Source: Calcarisporiella thermophila CBS 279.70
Taxonomy: Eukaryota; Calcarisporiellomycota
DNA: 64,000 bases
Direction of reading: 5' to 3'
Assembly: GCF_041956535.1 (NCBI RefSeq)
Contig: NW_027192193.1
Coordinates: 983,192 to 1,047,191 of the forward strand
This document shows positions 35,861 through 47,140 of this stretch, piece by piece. Numbering within the stretch: the stretch's first letter is position 1; each line of letters opens with the position of its first letter. Under the pieces are notes generated by a model. It saw nothing but the letters and a program-made list of their open reading frames with translations. It was not told the origin of the DNA and made no database searches. Made by a program: the position numbers and the translations under genes.

Positions 35861-37922
35861 ATGAATTCTCCAACAAATTCTACTGAATATCCCGCACCAG
35901 AGTTGCAAGAATCAGGCGAGGAGCTTGACTCTAGCCTTGCCTTGCTTATTCTCATCGGGCTACTATTTCTCGTGATGCTTGTAAGCTTCTTCTTACAGAA
36001 AAAACGCATTCAGACGATTCACGAGAGCATGGTTGCAATTTTTGCCGGTAGAGTATTTCCATTATTGCGAATAAAAATGCTGTCATTAAACAAGAGTTTC
36101 TTAATGTTAATTAGGAATTATTGTTGGGTTTGTGATTAATGTGGCTCCTGGCACGGTTATTCAAAATATGGTTACTTTCAAGGGCAGTTTTTTCTTCAAT
36201 ATGTTGTTGCCACCTATTATTCTTAGCTCTGGATACGATTTAAACATGGTAATTTGCACACTCATCTCTTTTGCTTGCCAAACGTTTTCATGCTAAAACC
36301 ATTCTGAATATATAAGAAACCGTTTTCACGAAATTTTGGCACTATACTCATTTTTGCCTTTGTTGGAACGTTTATCTCTTCCTTGTGTACTGGGTATGGA
36401 TTCAATGCACTGCTGAAGCGTTGCAAAGTTACTGAGGCTATGTTTGTATTTTTTTTACTTCCAAGTTCACTTGTTTATCTAGTGGGTCTCACTGGTTTAG
36501 AATCGGTTAATCCGTCCTTTTTGGATGCTCTTATTTTTGGCTCAATCATCTCTGCCACTGACCCCGTAGCGATACTTGCGATTTTCCAGCAGTTGAAGGT
36601 GGATCCTAATCTCTACTCGATCATTCTCGGAGAAAGCATGCTTAATGACGCTGTCGCTATTGTGCTCTCGAATTCGCTTGCGGATTTCCGCGGCCACGAG
36701 TTGACTATGTCCTTTGTACTAATGGGCCTAGGGTCATTTTTTGCTAATTTCTTGGCGTCTTGCGGAATCGGGATTGCATTCGGACTTTCGACAGCTGTTT
36801 TTTTGAAATATAATCCCGAGCTGAATAGCTTTACCACCCTGGAAAGTTGTATCGTGATGCTTATGGCCTATGCATCCTATTTGTTTTCGATGGCGTGCAA
36901 TATGAGCGGTAACATGCATTATTCTATACTTTTCGCTGTGATCATTTTCATAACATATGTTTTATGCACTCGAAGGTATTGTTTCACTCCTGTTTTGCTC
37001 GATCACTCTAAAGCGCTACGCCTACAACAACCTCTCTTATCGTAGTCAGCAAACTACCAAATCTACATTTAGAATTCTGGCCCAGTTGGCAGAAAATTTC
37101 ATCTTTCTCTATTTGGGAATTACATTGCTAACGATGCCCAACCTCCGCTTCGCTCCGCTGTACCTCATTTTCACTTTTGTAAGCAATCTCTATCCCGACT
37201 TTTACTTAACCGGTATTCAAATGGAGATTCTTTTTCACTATTAGATTTTCGTGTGCATTTCACGTCTGGTTGCAGTTTTTCCACTTGCCAAGCTCATCAA
37301 TCTCTGCACTCGTCTTATAAAAGGGACTGAGGCCCTCCCATTCACTCACCAGGCTATGCTCAGCTGGGCGGGTCTCCGAGGAGCTGTTGCCTTCGCTTTA
37401 GTGGCCGATATTCAGGGAGAACAGGCTCCAGAGATAAAATCCACTATTTTAATGGTAGCAATTCTCACTACCCTTATTTTCGGAAGTACCACTCCGAGAA
37501 TGCTAAAAGCATTGGGAATTCGAACGGGTATACGCGCGGGATACGAAAAGAATGGAGAGGGCGAGGAATTTACTAGGCACCATATGGGAAATCATTATAA
37601 TCCAGTACAGGAAGAGTCTCCCAGGGGCTCGGTTGTGGATGACCACAGAGTGGAGATGGGCCCTGGGAGGGAATCCGAGGAAATGAGCGACAGCGATGAT
37701 GATGAACAGGGGGCCGGAACTGGTTGGCGGTGGTTCCAGAAATTGGATAACAATTATATAAAGCCGCTCTTTATCCGAGATCATCACCTCCAACGGCTTG
37801 AGCAACCGAAAGAGAATAATATAGAACTGGGGGACGATATAACAAGTGAGACACAGAGCGGAGATACAATCCATAGCAGAGGAAACGATGGTACGAGGAA
37901 AGGAGAGGAGCATGGCCGTTAG
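35861..37922 (+). CDS. NHX1: Endosomal/vacuolar Na+(K+)/H+ exchanger, NHX1/NHE6-like
   Basis: Electroneutral cation/proton antiporter that sets endosome pH. Exons 35861-36047, 36115-36248, 36317-36908, 36976-37178 and 37245-37922 sum to 597 residues. Key motifs are intact: FFNMLLPPIILSSGYDLNM (the amiloride/LPPI region), SATDPVAILAIFQQL, GESMLNDAVAIVLSN with the catalytic Asn-Asp pair, NMSGIVSLLFCSITLKRYAY and MLSWAGLRGAVAFALVADIQ. About 12 helices are predicted. The C-terminal tail is acidic and His/Asp-rich, about 150 residues long, as in intracellular NHE/NHX proteins. The second Met-rich helix lacks a signal peptide of the animal NHE6 type. Works with the V-ATPase, whose subunit H is also in this window. 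Confidence 0.95.
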
Positions 37923-38376
37923 CCTCATCTATCAAAGTGATTCTATTTGGAATTTTTTATTTGTAAGTTATTTCCGGCATTTTACCTCCGTAAACTTTTA
38001 ACAGATTTCCTTGTACTTAGATGAAATTATATACAGATCACAATATCAGAAAAACTTTATTTCCTATTTATACGATATATGCTTTTGAATAGATGATGCC
38101 CCAGGGATGAGGGATATTTTATTGTAAAAACCCGATTATTAGAGCTTCAAGGGAGCGTGTGGATATGAGCTGGCCAAACCAGCTATTGAATGAGACGTTT
38201 ATCCCTGCACATTTGCATTTACAGTTCTGGTTATACTGAGGCTTGAAATCGTGAATGTTAAGTTGAAATAGTGCAAGAGATTCTTCTCTGTGTATATCAG
38301 TTAAAATGTCTCGGTTCAATGTAGAGGTTTCTTATCATTTTGTAAATAATCGAGATATTGCCTATTCAGTGCATGT
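37923..38376. other. Convergent intergenic region, 454 bp
   Basis: AT-rich 3' flanks of NHX1 and COG3. No gene seen. Confidence 0.55.
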
Positions 38377-41300
38377 TTATTTGTACTGATCTTCGACCAT
38401 CTCTTGAATTATCCTCCTGACTCCCTCCGGGGACTCAAGAGGTTTACTAAACGCAGAAATGTCATACTCCCGCTGGATGATATCATAGAAAGAATAGTAC
38501 GTCTCTAGCACTTTAGTCTACATAAAATTACAGGTAAGTATGGGCTGGTTGAGTACATAAAAATGGCGTTTGGAAAACTTTGTTTAAATAGGAGATATAC
38601 CTCGATGGGCTTCAATAAGATCGACTCTGTCCTACGATCGTTGATATATTCGGAAAGTTTCGAGATTGCAGAACGAAGGCGCGATTGCAAGACTTCGTGG
38701 AATGCATCCGAGATTTCGACAATATGCTCTGTAGAAATAGAATGTTGTATTAATGGATTGAAGAGGGGGGCTCCACAATAACAATAAACCTGCCTTTTTG
38801 GGCAAAATTCTGCGATTTTAAAGAAAGTTGCTCGTCTGATGCCGTATTCTTTCTTAGCTGAAACGCCGAGACTTTCAACAAGAAAGGCGTCAGTGGTTCT
38901 ATTACCGCCTTTGTTGTCTGGAAAATAAAGTTCTCGCACACTCGCTTTAGCTCTTTGTCAACTTCTCTCTTTGAATCAAGCTCCATCTCTACAACGCGCG
39001 GCATGCCACGTTGCGCAAGACCGAAAAGCAAGTTGGGCTTGAAGAGGGAAAGGCGGTTTTGAAGAATGGCATTTACAATATCTAATGCCCAAATTAACTT
39101 GTTCAGTGTGAAATTGCGTGTATCGGAAAAGCCGTTGTCTACATACCATTAATTTGAGAAAAATCCAAAGACTTTTCTTGGTGTACAAAATTTACATCGA
39201 ACGGAGCGATTTGTTCTTTAAGGATAAGAAGATGTTTGATCAAAAAAAGTTGGCCATCTAGTTTGCCCTGGGGGATTAAAAAAAATCAATATGCTTGCTA
39301 CGTAAGTAAAGTAAATGTAAAATCTTACCTGTTTATTCGTAATATGTTCAGCGGCAGTTGTGATGGATTGTTTACACAATGCAATGACTTCCTGAGCAAT
39401 ATCTTCAAACACTGATGTCTATTATAGATTCATACATGAGTAGTGCAATGTAGATAGCAAAAGATCCTCACATACCTTAACACATCTATATAGTTTTGAA
39501 AGTAGCCACAGCGTTCGTTGTAGCGGTGGATACCATCCTGCGTAAATCTCAGATGCATCCAATAGGCTCGCTGAGGATGACTGCCCAGAGGAGGCAGGGG
39601 ATATTATCCGAACTGGCTCTTGGATTGAGTTATCACCATCTTCTTCAACAGAAATGGTAGCGGGCCCCTCGGGTGGAGGAGAGGTGGCACCCAAAGGAGA
39701 TTGCATACGGGGAGCATCGTGGAATGAAAATGATCCCAAGTCTCGACGACGACCTATGAGAAAAAAGAAATGAGAGTTCAGCGCCCAACTAATTCTGGAT
39801 CGTGAAAAATATTGTTCTAACTTCTTAGTTTTTCCGGGTAATTCAAATCCTCTGGTTTTGGAATAAAATTTTGGATTTCATTGCGAATATATGTTTGAGC
39901 TCGAAACACGAGACGGTGCTGTGCATCTTGCAAAATCCCTTGGGTCAAAAAGCTGAATGAAGGACCTTCTTCGGGTACTACAAAGAAGAAATATTTTGTC
40001 AGCTAAAATCATCATGCTATGACTAGAAACCACGGATACCTTGATCTTCGCTATTTTCCCGGGTATATGATTGCATGATAGTACATAGCTCCGAAAGAAC
40101 ATCTATTCTTGTCTCGTGGATTATAAGTGGCCGGAGTTTATCGTTCAAATGCCCCAGCAATTCACCCAGATAACCGCTTAAGAGTAGAGGGAGAACAAAC
40201 ATAAGATAAATGAATACAATGATGTCAGGGGTATTAAAAATTTAGACTTACTAAAGCTGCTCCTCTCCCTCTTCAAAAAACTGATAGAAAAGGGCATACT
40301 CATTCGAACACAAATTCATCATGTAGGCACAACCATTCCGAGCGAAGGTCAGTAAATCTTTGTCTGTGGCTTGTAGCTCTTGGATTTTTGCCACTGTGAC
40401 ACCTGTTAGGACCTGATGACGAGCAGAAAAATAGCTAGCATAACAATCTTTTGCGATCGCGTAATATTCTCGGTAATTAGGACACCGGCTCTCGATCTCG
40501 TGCACAAGTTCGCGTAGTTTTGGAGCAGAAGCGCGAAATTTCACGTAAAAGAGAGCAGTTTGAACCGAAGGTTTCAAGGGTTCCTAGGGAGGCAAAAAGA
40601 ATTAATAATGTAAATGGCATGCATAAGCGCTAAATAGATACCTTCGGATTCATTTTTTTGCTAATCTCCGTCGCGAGAGCTTTTATAGAATTAATAAAAT
40701 ACATTCTAATTAATGACATCCCTCGGGTCATACACTGACGAAAACGCATCAGGTAAAGTTCAGCATCTCGATATTTAAGCTAGAGAGATAAACAAATAAT
40801 TGAGTTGACCAAAACTAAGCAAGCCAATCTCCGTGAACCAAGAACATACGTTGGACTGAACATATTCGATACACTCATCCAATCGTTTCAAAAAGGGTAT
40901 AAAGTTCTCGTTTAGACAAATATCTTCTCCTGGAGAATTCAACAGCTTCGTAATCGGTTCTAATTCATTGAAGTAGGCAAGTTTCTCGCCGACAGATTTA
41001 GCGATTATAGCAAGATGTTCCTGTTTGTAATATGGTTATTGGGTATTTCAGTGAATCTAAGATGGGAGAAGTTCGCACCTGTTCGTTAAGCAAGACTTCA
41101 CATGCCTCTTGCAGAGCACTGGTTCTTCCTTGCACAAACTCGAAGTTCTCTTTCAATTGATCAAGTAGCTGAACTGTGTTGTTGATAAGCTCCAGAAACT
41201 CAGAGCAAGCATCACGATATAGCGAGACCACAGACAAATAATTTCTATTATAATAGTGTTTAAGTGAATATTGTTTAGATTCCTTGCTTCAAGCAGTACC

Positions 41301-41984
41301 ATTCTCAAAAATTCACTCACCGATATATATCCTCTTGCTTTGTCTCCATTTCACTCTCCATCTTGGAAAACCAATCGAAGAATTGGCGCGTTGTTTGTAT
41401 CGAATCTTCGATGCCAAGAGTCGCTGCTGTCTCACTTGCTGATGCTTGCGCAGCAGCGGTTGATTCAGCAAGCAAATTGGTAGCTGATCGTGTTCGAGGT
41501 AAAGGGGATGAGAGGTGTCGTCCAGATGCAAGGTGAACTCGACCGACTGCGGGTTGTGGGGATTGTGACGAACGTGGCATAGGCGATGAACGTGGTGATA
41601 TGTGCTTATCATCAAGGAACTGGTGATACCTTAAGTTACCATTTTCGTGTGCTGGTAACGAATGATTCTACATACCTTCTCTGGAAGAGGGAGCTCGGCA
41701 CATGCATCTTGTAGCTCTAATACACTTCGCCGCTGAATCTCTGTCAACTGAGTTTTCGACTCCCATTCCTCCAGGGTTAGCGGCGTAAACATACGAGGTT
41801 GTGCCATGGGAATGTAGGTGGATTCATCGATGGAATTTTCTCTGTGCAGCGAGCTGGTTACTCCAGTGTCGCGTTGCAAAATTTGCTGCGCCACTTTAGC
41901 AATTTTCTTTTTCTTCGGGAGGAGAATTTTTTTCGCGAGAGGGAACAAGTTTCTTCGAGACTGAGAGAACATCTCGGAGAACAT
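38377..41984 (-). CDS. COG3: Conserved oligomeric Golgi complex subunit 3 (Sec34)
   Basis: Lobe A subunit of the COG tether for retrograde intra-Golgi vesicles. About a dozen small introns. Conserved N-terminal block: [20 protein letters not shown]. The core reads [60 protein letters not shown] and [20 protein letters not shown], all diagnostic for COG3. The C-terminus is [20 protein letters not shown] followed by a short helix and TAA at 38377-38379. The most upstream ATG is at 41984, but the extra 59 residues are basic and unlike homologues; ATG 41807 ([15 protein letters not shown]) is a plausible true start and would widen the gap to RAS. A Ser/Pro/Ala-rich linker separates the N-terminal block from the core. 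Confidence 0.9.
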
Positions 41985-41996
41985 TTTGCCAACAAG
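41985..41996. promoter_or_regulatory. 12-bp gap between divergent COG3 and RAS start codons
   Basis: If both upstream ATGs are used, only 12 bp separate them, so each promoter and 5' leader must lie within the other gene's coding sequence. If COG3 starts at 41807 the spacing becomes 189 bp, similar to the other divergent pairs here (190-196 bp). Confidence 0.5.
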
Positions 41997-43095
41997 ATGA
42001 TGCTATATAGGATTGTCGTTCTCGGCGATGGTGGTGTCGGGAAAGTAAGTACCTCAACTAGCTTCTACCCTATTTCATCTTAAATATGCTGCATCCCTAC
42101 TGATATTTTCCACTCTCGCCGACTCTAACAATTCCGGGGGAGAGTGGAGAGTTGACTATTATACCATACAGATTACTAACTTCTCAAAATAATGACTAAT
42201 GAATCGTTTTCTCCTATACTTTTTTCCTTATTAGACTGCTCTGACAATTCAGGTTCGGCTCTCTACCTATTCTATTTTTATCATAGATATTACGAATGGA
42301 GTTTTGAGAATTTTTTTCTTATCGTTATAACTAACTCTCTTTTTGCATATTACATATTTTTCCCATCCGTAGTTGTGTTTAAATCACTTTGTTGGTAAGT
42401 CTGATGTTTTCATTTATTTAACAGACTCAATTTTCTTATGTGTTATTTTTTATCCATCCGTCTTTATTTCCGCTTCTTTATCTAGAGGTATGTCCATCGA
42501 TATATTTATCCCCTTACTCAAAAGCTTAAAGGCTGCTTTTCTCATAGACGTATGATCCTACCATCGAAGACTCATATAGGAAGCAAGTTGTCATTGACAA
42601 CCAACCATGCATTCTTGAAGTGCTTGACACTGCTGGCCAAGGTATTCTCAAAATTTTGCCCAGTCTAACCATAACCAACTAATATTATCTGCCGAATCTT
42701 TTAAAGAGGAATATACTGCGCTTAGAGATCAATGGATTCGAGATGGGGAGGGTTTTCTCATTGTTTATTCCATTGCCGCGAGATCCACATTCGAACGGGT
42801 AGAGCGTTTTCGTGATCAAATCTTTCGCGTTAAGGATGTCGATAGTGTACCGCTCATCCTTGTTGGGAATAAATGTGATAAAGTCACTGAGCGGGAAGTG
42901 TCACGAGAAGAAGGATATCAGATGGCGCGCCGACTTGGATGCGAATTTATTGAAACATCTGCGAAAACTTGCGTTAACGTGGAGCGTTCATTCTATTCGG
43001 TGGTTCGCTTGATACGTGCTACACGCGAGGGCTCTACAGTTCAACAACCATCCGCAACCAAAGATAAAAAGAAAAAGAAGTGTGTGGTCATGTAA
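41997..43095 (+). CDS. RAS2: Ras GTPase, fungal Ras2 type
   Basis: Signalling GTPase for morphogenesis. Six exons: 41997-42044, 42235-42252, 42373-42394, 42486-42487 (2 nt), 42548-42641 and 42707-43095, totalling 191 codons with stop. P-loop GDGGVGKTALTIQ; then [20 protein letters not shown], the full effector loop of fungal Ras2 proteins; [15 protein letters not shown] (switch II), LVGNKCDK and ETSAK for guanine. The C-terminus is a lysine cluster followed by CVVM, a CAAX box for farnesylation. The 2-nt exon supplies AG of the Glu codon in FVET; without it the frame shifts into a stop two codons later. Start is one of two tandem ATGs (41997, 42000). Identity sure; the micro-exon is inferred from sequence. 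Confidence 0.93.
42486..42487 (+). other. Putative 2-nt micro-exon of RAS2
   Basis: The two bases AG lie between a perfect acceptor (ttctttatctag) and a perfect donor (gtatgt). They complete GTT G|AG|ACG, reading Val-Glu-Thr as in other fungal Ras2 proteins. Flanking introns are 42395-42485 (91 nt) and 42488-42547 (60 nt). Confidence 0.8.
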
Positions 43096-44202
43096 AACTC
43101 ACCTATAATTGTTGGAAAAAGTTTATTTTTCTCTTGTTTTTTTCCCCTGCCCCTCCTATTTTTTTTCAGCCACCCTCTTATTCCTTTTTATCTTCTTCGG
43201 AAGGAGAGTGAGACGGCGAAGCAAAAGGATGATAACATAGATGTTTGATAACATAGATATCATAATATTTATTTTGTTAGCCAAACTTTTTTTTAACTAT
43301 TTACCATCTTTTCTACTCTGTTATTAGTCTACATATAACTTTTCAGATGTTCTGTACTCTCTACTGTCATTTGATTGCTTTCTTTTTTATAACGTGTTTC
43401 CTTACTCATCCTTATTAATTGTTGTTATTCGCCTCTGCTTTTAGCACACTTTTCCGTCTCCTCTACTTCTTTTTTCCTTTTTTTTTTCTGTGCCTTTGTG
43501 TCATACCACCAATACTAACCCGACCCGCCTTAATAATATTTGTTTTTTTTTTCGAAAACTGGTGATGCGGTTGTAGGCGCAAGTGATATACACAATGCGT
43601 TCACATGATTCTAAATAATAACTCTAAAGGTGCATTGATGAGATTTGTGGGACCGTTGATGCCAGAAGCTCGGCTGCAGAGCTCGAAACCTTTTATGAAT
43701 CGGGGATCTTCATCTTACTTCGATTAAAGACGTATGCAATCTTTTCTTAGTTCGGGCGCTAGATAACGAGATTTAGGAAATTTGGATGGCACAGCCCGCC
43801 CGAATTATCAGAGAAACTGGCGCGCTATGATCCACTTTGATTTTAACTTTCGTAAAAACTTCGGGAATTTTAGCTACTTTCATCTTGAATTCGAATAAGA
43901 TCAATGGGAACACATATAATGAAGCTTGTGGTGACAACATATAGAGACGCATCCGGAATAACCTAGAAGATTTCGAAGTAGGCCGATAATCTTGTCCAGA
44001 TCTTAGTTCCGCCAAGGAGCTTCACTTTGAATATTCCTATTGGCACTATCCGGATATTCGTTTGCATTATTAGGATCATGTAAAAAATGTGTTGTTTTCA
44101 ATATCGTTATTCAAAATAAACGTAAAACGTATTGTCGAGGAAAAAAAAATACACAAAACTCTCAAGTTAACAAAGGTACCATATAAGAATAAAATATCAT
44201 CA
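43096..44202. other. Convergent intergenic region, 1,107 bp
   Basis: Long T-rich 3' flank of RAS2 (43100-43560) and the downstream region of the sugar transporter. The 80-codon minus-strand frame at 43773-44015 matches nothing known. No repeats or RNA genes recognised. Confidence 0.55.
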
Positions 44203-45962
44203 TCATGTTCTTGACCATGATCTAGTGATCTCTTCCAGAGTCTTATTCTTGGTCTCCGGGACAATTCGATAGATTGCCCACGTTGAAATTGCCAACACGG
44301 CGGCAAACAACATGAATACGCCGCCTCCCAACCAAGTTTTCAGCATAAGGAACAAGTAGGTGACTGTGAAATTTGCTGACCAGTTTACTACCAAGCCCAG
44401 AGAAGAGGCCGCAGCGGCAGCCCGAGTTTCTACAATCTCAGAGGCAAGTAAGAAAGGAATCGGCCCAAGTCCCACTGCAAAAGTGGCCACAAAAGCCACG
44501 CTGGAAACGGCCGAGAGAAATCCGAAGTGATATGACATCGAAAATGAAAGAAGCAAAGATGCAATCATCATAGTACTACTTGATAGAAGAAGGAGTGTTC
44601 GGCGACCAGCTCTGTCCATCAGGTAGGCCGAGACTACTGTCATCGCTGTATTTACAATACTGATAAAGACGGTGATGAGATCAGAAGAGGTTGGCATAAC
44701 CTCAGATAGAATTGGTGTTGAATAAAAGATAACCTAAACCAACACCATTAGAGGAACGCAGGAAAGTCAATTCAATTGAAGTAACAATGATCAAGTCTAC
44801 AAGAAAGATACCCCGTTGATGCCTGAGAACTGTTGAGTTAAGTGAACCAGCAGAATTATCATTAATGGACGCCGATACTCGATGGTGAAGAGCTGGAAAG
44901 GGGTGATGTGCTTTACAGCAGGGATAGCAGGAATGGCATGCTCTGGAGGATTCTCCTCAGGCGCCTCATCCCTCTGCTCAGCAGATGAAATAAGCCCCTG
45001 TGTGTCCTCCGCCTTAACTTTAAGCCAACTTGATAGTTCGTCCTCGACATTAAGATGGCCCCGGAGTTTCTGAAGAGATCTTTTTGCCTCACTATATCCA
45101 CCCGGACGCGTTGCAAGATAACGAGGTGATTCCACACACATAGGTAATAAAGCGAGTTGAACAATGGAGATAGCTGCGCCGATCTAATGAGTATTCAAGA
45201 AATCCATACAAGAATCGATTAGAATCACTTTCAAAGCAAGGGGAGACCTCTCCACTCTAACTATAGAGATACCAGAAGAATAACGCGCCACAAGGAAAAT
45301 GTTGAAAACCACATTCCCAACAATTGGGATGCAAGGATACCTGTAACAATTCCTAATTGGTTGATCACACCAAAAATTCCGCGCAAACTAACTGGTGCAA
45401 TTTCAACCAGGTATATTGGAACAACCACAATTGCCACTCCGCATCCTACACCTGTAAGGAATCTGCCAACCATCATCCAACTCGGTGTTGTTGCAAATCC
45501 CATAACTAGTGACCCAATTGTGTAGGCTGCATTATTCAGAATAAGCGTCCAGCGACGTCCATATCGGTTCGCCAGAGAGGAAGCCGTCAAGGAGCCCACG
45601 AGGCCACCCAGAGTCAAAAGGGCAACAAGGAATGACCAAGTAGATTCGGACTTGGAAAATTGGGAAAATAAAGGAATCAGCATGTGCTTCAAAATGAATA
45701 CGCTTATGCTCACCATTTGTAGGCATGGAGGCAAATAGGAGTCGTCGCCAAAAGGGTAGTTTGATAAAAAGCCCTCAGAAGCATCGTTAGCAATGGTGTC
45801 TTTAGATTTGCAAGATGCAATCACATCCTTAGGAATGTTAAGCACCCCAGTATGATAACCAAATTGAAATGAGGCTAGTGCAACAATCGCTGCCACGAAG
45901 AGTCCATAAGGATTCAAGTCATTATGCATTTTGCTCAAAGATCTAAAGTATTCGAATCCCAA
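44203..45962 (-). CDS. MFS sugar transporter, GLUT-like
   Basis: Twelve-helix hexose facilitator or symporter of the major facilitator superfamily. Four exons; verified junctions at 45714/45650 and 45273/45183, the latter restoring SLWRVILLIGAAISIVQLAL, and another giving QQFSGINGVIFYSTPILSE, the GLUT helix-7 motif. Other sugar-porter signatures: NRYGRRWTLILNNAA (loop 2-3), GRFLTGVGCGVAIVVVPIYL with LVEIAPVSLRG, CVESPRYL (PESPRYL motif), MDRAGRRTLLL and VPETKNKTLEEI at the C-terminus. These place it closer to animal GLUTs than to yeast Hxt proteins. A Glu/Pro-rich cytoplasmic loop sits between helices 6 and 7. Start may be 45962 or the in-frame ATG at 45929 (MHNDLNPYG). Substrate unknown. Confidence 0.9.
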
Positions 45963-46420
45963 AGAACCAAGGTCTATCGGTATTCTAATAGAAAAAAGAA
46001 AAATTCGGTTTACCAGGGGATTTTCTGCAATTGTAGATAGGAAATTGCAATCAGATTTGCTATCAAATTATCTTGTCAAATATCTTTTTTACTCTGCTCC
46101 TCACGTTACCCATTATAAACTAGGCTCATCTATTTGGAAAAGTCGCGTACAACACAGGGTCTCCAGTCTAATTAACCGTTGATTTCTCTATCAGAAATTA
46201 AAAACTCAGTGAAGTGGGTGATTCGTAGATCCTTTAATGATCCATAGTGTCCGAAAATGAAATATTAAAAATCAGCCAGTGCATGTTTTATATTAAGAGA
46301 TAATATGAAAAATGAAAATTAAATATAATGTCAGTCGTGAATATCGAATATATATTCAATGCATAACGAAACGTTCGGGAGCTGGATGGCTAAACCATTT
46401 AGCCAATGCGAACTCAACAG
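45963..46420. other. Intergenic, 458 bp
   Basis: Spacer between the sugar transporter start and the stop codon of the GGDEF gene, both on the minus strand. AT-rich with short direct echoes of ATATTC; no gene seen. Ample room for a eukaryotic terminator and a separate promoter, so no operon. Confidence 0.5.
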
Positions 46421-47140
46421 CTAAAATAATTCGTTAATATGTACCTGGTTCCGTCCAAGACTTTTAGCAGCATAGAGTGCTTTGTCCGCCATTTTCAGTA
46501 GGACTTCAGGGTTTAGTTCGAGCATGTTTAACTCGCTAATACCAATTGAAACGGAAAGTGGGAAACTGTTTATCTTAAGCGATCGAACTTCCGCAAGAAG
46601 CCGATATGCTATTGCCGCCGCTTGGCGTGCCGTTGTATCCGGGGCAATGACTACAAATTCATCACCACCAAGGCGAGCTACCACAAATTCAAGACAGAGC
46701 GTAGTCCGCAAACATCTAGCCACGGCTTTCAATGCGCTATCACCGCAGCCATGTCCGTAAACGTCATTGATGAATTTCAAGTGATCAATGTCAATAAAAA
46801 GTAGGGTCAAAGGAGAGTTGACATGGTAAGATTTCAGAGTTTCCATGTACAGTCTTTTATCAAAATAGCGACGATTGGGCAAGCCGGTCAAAGAATCTGT
46901 GTAGCAAAGAAAAAGCAAATCATGCTCACGACGTACATAATGATACCCCAACAAGATGAGAATGGATAAAGTAGAGAGAAAAGTGTAGAGGTATGTCTGA
47001 TACTCAATTGACAGCTCATAGTGAATGGAAGATCCGGTATAGTCAGGATAGCAACGCAGCGCGAGTAAACCTACCGCAGCAAGGAGTGCAAGCAGAAGGG
47101 CACCAAAGTATGTCATGAACTGAGGTCGATGGCCACTCAT
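46421..47140 (-). CDS. Membrane-anchored GGDEF-domain protein, predicted diguanylate cyclase
   Basis: A single 239-residue exon. Two hydrophobic helices (about 9-29 and 48-66) flank a short loop; a complete GGDEF domain follows (about 75-239). Visible landmarks: TDSLTGLPNRRYFD; LLFIDIDHLKFINDVYGHG with metal ligand Asp117, and Asn125 and Asp134 at the spacing of PleD for guanine binding; ARLGGDEFVVIAPD with signature residues 158-162; LSVSIGISE; and MADKALYAAKSLGRNQV. Such enzymes join two GTP into cyclic-di-GMP as homodimers. The inhibitory RxxD site is absent (Cys149 and Phe152 at those positions). An in-frame stop precedes the ATG with no other ATG between, fixing the start. Intron-free and bacterial in type, so probably acquired from bacteria. 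Function predicted; not shown. Confidence 0.93.
   Translation of the reverse strand: MSGHRPQFMTYFGALLLALLAAVGLLALRCYPDYTGSSIHYELSIEYQTYLYTFLSTLSILILLGYHYVRREHDLLFLCYTDSLTGLPNRRYFDKRLYMETLKSYHVNSPLTLLFIDIDHLKFINDVYGHGCGDSALKAVARCLRTTLCLEFVVARLGGDEFVVIAPDTTARQAAAIAYRLLAEVRSLKINSFPLSVSIGISELNMLELNPEVLLKMADKALYAAKSLGRNQVHINELF

Noticed and set aside
42395-42547. RAS2 modelled with one intron here
   Set aside because: It shifts the frame to a stop within the effector loop and deletes the conserved Val-Glu pair. The micro-exon model restores the known family sequence.
43773-44015. 80-codon minus-strand frame downstream of the sugar transporter
   Set aside because: No family resemblance, and it lies in a convergent 3' region.
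46421-47140. GGDEF gene as bacterial contamination of the assembly
   Set aside because: It lies inside a continuous stretch with spliced eukaryotic genes on both sides and ordinary AT-rich spacers. A misassembly cannot be excluded from sequence alone, so a read check is proposed.
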